A stretch of 64,000 nucleotides of DNA from Spirochaetaceae bacterium (GTDB lineage: Bacteria; Spirochaetota; Spirochaetia; Treponematales; Treponemataceae). Under the pieces are notes generated by a model, which was given only the letters and a program-made list of their open reading frames with translations, was not told the origin of the DNA and made no database searches. Location of the stretch: contig JAGAAX010000052.1 in the NCBI GenBank assembly GCA_017614995.1, forward strand, positions 62,001 through 126,000, written 5' to 3'. Made by a program: the position numbers and the translations under genes. The first letter of the stretch is position 1. Each line of letters opens with the position of its first letter. Shown in pieces: positions 60,859 through 64,000 of this stretch.

Positions 60859-62548
60859 AGATTTAACAATAAAAGATTTTGCAATTATAGATTCTGTTCA
60901 GCTTGAATTTACAAAAGGCTTTAACGTTCTCACCGGCGAAACAGGTGCGGGAAAATCAATTCTGATTGGTGCGCTCTCGTTTCTGCTTGGCGGCAAGGCT
61001 GAAGTCTCTCAAATACGCGACGGTGCACAGGAAGCGCGTGTAAGTGGCACAATTCTTATTTCAGACAAACAAAAAGAAGCGCTTGTATGGCTTGCGGAGC
61101 GCAATATAGAGACTGAGAACAGCCGCATTCTTCTTCGCCGCACGATCAAAGATTCAGGCAAAACAGCCGCCTGGATTCAGGACACACCAGTTACAAAGAA
61201 TGAGCTTGCTGATTTTACAGGCTTCCTTGTTGATATTCATGGACAGCACGAGCACCAGTCTTTGATGCGCGTCTCTGAACACAGAAAATTTCTTGATGCT
61301 TATGCCGGAATCGTTCCGCAGGTTGAGGCTTTTACAGAGCTTTATAACCAGCTTGTAGAAAAGCGCAAAATCTTAGCCGAAATGAACACTTCTGACGCGG
61401 AACGTAACCAGAAAATTGAGCTTTTGAAGTTTGCAGTTGACGAAATTGAAAACGCCAATCTAAAGCCGCAGGAAGAAGATGAACTTTCGGCAGAAGAGGC
61501 GAGGCTGACCCAGTACGAAAAGCTTTTTGATGAAATAGACCAGCTTTCGCAGCTTTTCAACAGCGAAGGCGGTGCAGTATCGCTTTTAAAGCGCAGCCGC
61601 CCTGTTATGGAAAAGGTCTCGTCGATTGACTCATCTCTTTCAAGTCTTTCCGGCCGCCTTGAAACAGCTTATTACGAAATTGACGACATTGCAGAAGAAA
61701 TAAAGACTTACAAAAATTCGCTTGTCTTTGATCCTTCGCGGCTTGAACAGGTGCAGGACAGGCTTGCGCTTATTTATAAGCTTAAGAAGAAGTATGTGCC
61801 CAAAAATGACGGCACAATCGCTGATTTGCTTGACTACAAGGCACAGGCAGAAGCCCAGCTTGAGCAGCTTTCTTCTTTTGAGGGCAACCGCTCGGCTTTA
61901 GAGGCAGAAGTAAACGAAATTGCAAAGAAAGTTTCTATAGAAGCAAAAAGCCTTTCTGAAAAGCGCAACGGTGCGGCTAAAGAAATGGCTGAAAAAATTC
62001 AGGCTGTGCTTGCAAACTTGGGCATGAAAGGCACAGTGTTTGATGCAGGGCTTTCGATTAAGCCGCAGACCGGCGGTGTTCAGCGCTGCGGCCCTTATGG
62101 CGTTGACAACATCGAGTTTATGATAAGCGCAAATCCGGGTTCTCCGCTCCGTCCGCTGGCAAAAATTGCTTCAGGCGGTGAACTTTCGCGTGTAATGCTT
62201 GCTTTTAAAACGATTCTGGCTGATACTGATACTACACCGACTTTAATATTTGACGAGATTGATACAGGCATAGGCGGCGAGGTTGCTGTTGCTATCGGCG
62301 ACCATATCAAAAAACTTGCCGCAAAACATCAGATATTGTGCATTTCACATCTAGCGAATATTGCAGTTTGTGCCGATACTCATATAAAGATAGAAAAATC
62401 TGTAAATCATGAAAAGACGACAACATCAGTCCGCGTAATAACAGGTCAGGACAGAATAACTGAAATTGCGCGGATGCTTGCCGGTGACAGTGCAAGTGCT
62501 GCGTCTTTGGAGCATGCAAGAGTTTTACTTTCCAAATATGGAGGATAA
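60851..62548 (+). CDS. recN: DNA repair protein RecN
   Basis: SMC-like ATPase of double-strand-break repair. Walker A GETGAGKSILIGALSFLLGG is near residue 32, the signature is KIASGGELSRVMLAFK, and Walker B is TLIFDEIDTGIGGEVA; a long coiled coil lies between. The GTG at 60851 has GGAGG five bases upstream and gives the normal 565-residue length; a longer upstream frame only repeats the nadK region out of frame. Confidence 0.95.
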   Translation: MLEDLTIKDFAIIDSVQLEFTKGFNVLTGETGAGKSILIGALSFLLGGKAEVSQIRDGAQEARVSGTILISDKQKEALVWLAERNIETENSRILLRRTIKDSGKTAAWIQDTPVTKNELADFTGFLVDIHGQHEHQSLMRVSEHRKFLDAYAGIVPQVEAFTELYNQLVEKRKILAEMNTSDAERNQKIELLKFAVDEIENANLKPQEEDELSAEEARLTQYEKLFDEIDQLSQLFNSEGGAVSLLKRSRPVMEKVSSIDSSLSSLSGRLETAYYEIDDIAEEIKTYKNSLVFDPSRLEQVQDRLALIYKLKKKYVPKNDGTIADLLDYKAQAEAQLEQLSSFEGNRSALEAEVNEIAKKVSIEAKSLSEKRNGAAKEMAEKIQAVLANLGMKGTVFDAGLSIKPQTGGVQRCGPYGVDNIEFMISANPGSPLRPLAKIASGGELSRVMLAFKTILADTDTTPTLIFDEIDTGIGGEVAVAIGDHIKKLAAKHQILCISHLANIAVCADTHIKIEKSVNHEKTTTSVRVITGQDRITEIARMLAGDSASAASLEHARVLLSKYGG

Positions 62549-62556
62549 TTGTAGTT

Positions 62557-63363
62557 ATGGCAAAGATTACCGCCGAGAGCAGGGAAGCTTTTACACAGGA
62601 AAGTGCAAAATACAAAGAGCTTATCAAGGGCGTTTTTGCAAAAGAAAAAGAGATAAAAGCCGAACTTCAAAAAGATAAAACAGACGAAGCTGCAAAAACA
62701 CTTCAGCTTGCAGATTTAATGCTTTATGCAGTTACGCTTTATATTACGATTAACAATCTCTCCGTAGAAATGCTTGGGGTTAAAAATGAAGAAAACCTCA
62801 ACGAAGGCCGCAAGACAATTTATAAGGCAATAATCTATCTTGAAGAGCTTGTATCAAATATAATTGATACCACAGCTGATGATTTGAAAGACCGCTGGGC
62901 AAAACTCGAAGGAATTCCTATTGATAAGAGATATTATCTTTCTCGCAAGCTTGGTCTTGCAATTGAACTTATAATGGACGCTTACGGCGACAACACAAAA
63001 TGGAAATGGTCATTTGTTGAGCTTCAGGGCCGCTTTATTACTGTTGCCAAAAACATGCTTGATATGACAGAAGCTTCAAAAGACTATTTTGACGGACGAG
63101 CAGAGAATCACGATGTTTCAGTCTATTATATGCGTATGCTTAAGACACGCCTTTTGAAGTCAGCCGAAGGTTACCGCGACCGTTATGAGCTTTCTACACG
63201 CCGCGCAGACGATATGCGAAGCGGTATTCAGTATCTGCTTGCTTACAGAAGACTGCTGATAATTCTTGGCGATGCAAACGAAGCAGAAGAAGTCAAGAAA
63301 AAGGCACAGGTCTGGAAAGACAAGATGGAAGCCGACATCAAGAAAGAAAAACAGAAAGCGTAA
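62557..63363 (+). CDS. Helical protein of unknown function
   Basis: A 268-residue, charged, mostly helical protein without signal peptide or membrane span. Notable segments are LADLMLYAVTLYITINNLSV, RYYLSRKLGLAIELIMDAYG and a Lys/Glu-rich C-terminal tail. I do not recognise a family. It lies eight bases after recN and is followed by a terminator, so it is probably the last gene of the nadK-recN transcript. Confidence 0.68.
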   Translation: MAKITAESREAFTQESAKYKELIKGVFAKEKEIKAELQKDKTDEAAKTLQLADLMLYAVTLYITINNLSVEMLGVKNEENLNEGRKTIYKAIIYLEELVSNIIDTTADDLKDRWAKLEGIPIDKRYYLSRKLGLAIELIMDAYGDNTKWKWSFVELQGRFITVAKNMLDMTEASKDYFDGRAENHDVSVYYMRMLKTRLLKSAEGYRDRYELSTRRADDMRSGIQYLLAYRRLLIILGDANEAEEVKKKAQVWKDKMEADIKKEKQKA

Positions 63364-63379
63364 AAAGCTTGGCAATATA

Positions 63380-63408
63380 AAAGCAGGTTGAATCAGCCTG
63401 CTTTTTTT
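63380..63408 (+). terminator. Terminator after the helical protein
   Basis: AAAGCAGG (63380-63387) pairs perfectly with CCTGCTTT (63397-63404), followed by a T run. Confidence 0.92.
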
Positions 63409-63428
63409 GTGCCCGCATTAGCTTTAGA

Positions 63429-63457
63429 TTGAATAAATCTCCAATTTGTCATAGTAT
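63429..63457 (+). promoter_or_regulatory. Candidate promoter of the last gene
   Basis: TTGAAT at 63429-63434, 17 bases, TAGTAT at 63452-63457, about 29 bases before the ATG at 63487. AAGGA supports translation. Confidence 0.5.
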
Positions 63458-63486
63458 TAGGCAACTTTTGTTGCAAGGACACTGAA

Positions 63487-64000
63487 ATGGTCAATAAAGC
63501 ACTCGCGCTTAAAATCTTTGAAGGTTTTTCAATTGAAAGATGGAACGATTTAGTCCGTCCATTTGATTTAATCGAGATGGATAAATCCGCCGAAAAGATG
63601 GTCTTGGTTTACATCATCGGCAAATTTGAAGAGCAGCGCGGAAACAAGGTTGACTGGGAATGGCTTATCTACGCTTCTTTTTTTGAGCTTTTGCGGAAAA
63701 TTGCTTTGTGCGACATAAAGTCGCCGGTGCAGCGCATGATACGTAAGCAGTACCCGGAAGAGTATGCAAAGCTGAACAAGTGGGTCTTGGAGCAGTACAA
63801 AGGTCTTATTACAGACGAATGGCTTATAAAGAAGTTTCAGGCTTATATAGACGAGTCTTCTTCAAGTGAAAAAGCTTCTGGCAAAGAAGCGTCTTTAGAG
63901 ATGCGCATTTTCCGCGCTGCGCACAAATTTTCGACAATGCGCGAATTTGAGATGATTGCCCCTGTAAACGAGCGCTCAAGGTTGCAGCGCATTGAAAAAG
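63487..64000 (+). CDS. Possible HD-domain protein, N-terminal part only
   Basis: An open frame from ATG 63487 runs 171 codons to the window edge. It starts NKALALKIFEGFSIERWNDL, is rich in aromatic and charged residues, and near its visible end has MRIFRAAHKFSTMREFEMIA, where a histidine in a helix of this kind is seen in HD-type hydrolases. The diagnostic HD pair would lie beyond the edge, so the family is a guess. Confidence 0.55.
   Translation, partial: MVNKALALKIFEGFSIERWNDLVRPFDLIEMDKSAEKMVLVYIIGKFEEQRGNKVDWEWLIYASFFELLRKIALCDIKSPVQRMIRKQYPEEYAKLNKWVLEQYKGLITDEWLIKKFQAYIDESSSSEKASGKEASLEMRIFRAAHKFSTMREFEMIAPVNERSRLQRIEK

Overview
The window looks like a chromosomal core region of a spirochaete, most likely a host-associated Treponema of medium G+C content. 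This is inferred from gene content: a GreA fused to a very long helical-repeat N-terminus, an adenylate cyclase/FecR-domain pair, many TPR and HEAT proteins, polytopic chemoreceptors with cheW and a CheY-like regulator, LptF/LptG permeases, and lipoproteins with short lipoboxes. No phage, transposase or CRISPR array is visible. No database search was possible, so family names rest on motifs I can read.

Layout. 1-6856: the tail of an unknown gene, clpC, and two tandem chemoreceptor genes whose signalling halves are almost identical. 6874-7875 (minus): a GNAT-DinB fusion. 7962-16228: two ABC importer sets (a NitT/TauT type, then a BtuCDF/Fec type) with a histidine phosphatase and an SH3 lipoprotein between them, ending in a corrinoid-protein reductive activase; the second importer is therefore probably for a corrinoid. 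16340-23077: the translation operon rimP-nusA-infB-rbfA-truB-ribF. 23136-27034: accessory-looking segment with a 61-residue gene, two duplicated lipoproteins that share an 81-bp upstream repeat, an S-component-like membrane protein and a membrane-tethered kinase/LuxR fusion.

27217-37667: rpsO, pnp, an M16 peptidase, dut, two LptF/G permeases, tgt, a HEAT-repeat protein and a LacI-type sensor without a DNA-binding domain. 37749-41428 (minus): the GreA fusion and a TPR protein. 41585-52875: rpe, two TPR proteins, recA, folK, scpA, scpB, a pseudouridine synthase, cmk, rpsA, a degenerate sigma-54-activator-like protein, a YfgM-like protein and a lipoprotein. 52906-58241 (minus, apart from tRNA-Leu on the plus strand): FecR-domain protein, adenylate cyclase, tRNA-Pro(UGG), tRNA-Leu(CAG), a VapBC-type module and a CheY-like regulator. 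58461-64000: cheW, a DegT-like enzyme, NAD kinase, recN, a helical protein and a partial gene.

The strongest candidates for something undescribed are: (1) the operon at 25178-27034, where a histidine-kinase ATPase domain stops after its G1 box and runs straight into a LuxR DNA-binding domain behind an S-component-like membrane protein; (2) the Fis-type protein at 50550-51425, whose AAA+ domain has lost the Walker A lysine, the GAFTGA loop and both arginine-finger positions; (3) the 81-bp upstream element with mutually complementary arms before the lipoproteins; and (4) several promoters placed so that the transcript would begin at or within a few bases of the start codon, suggesting leaderless mRNAs.
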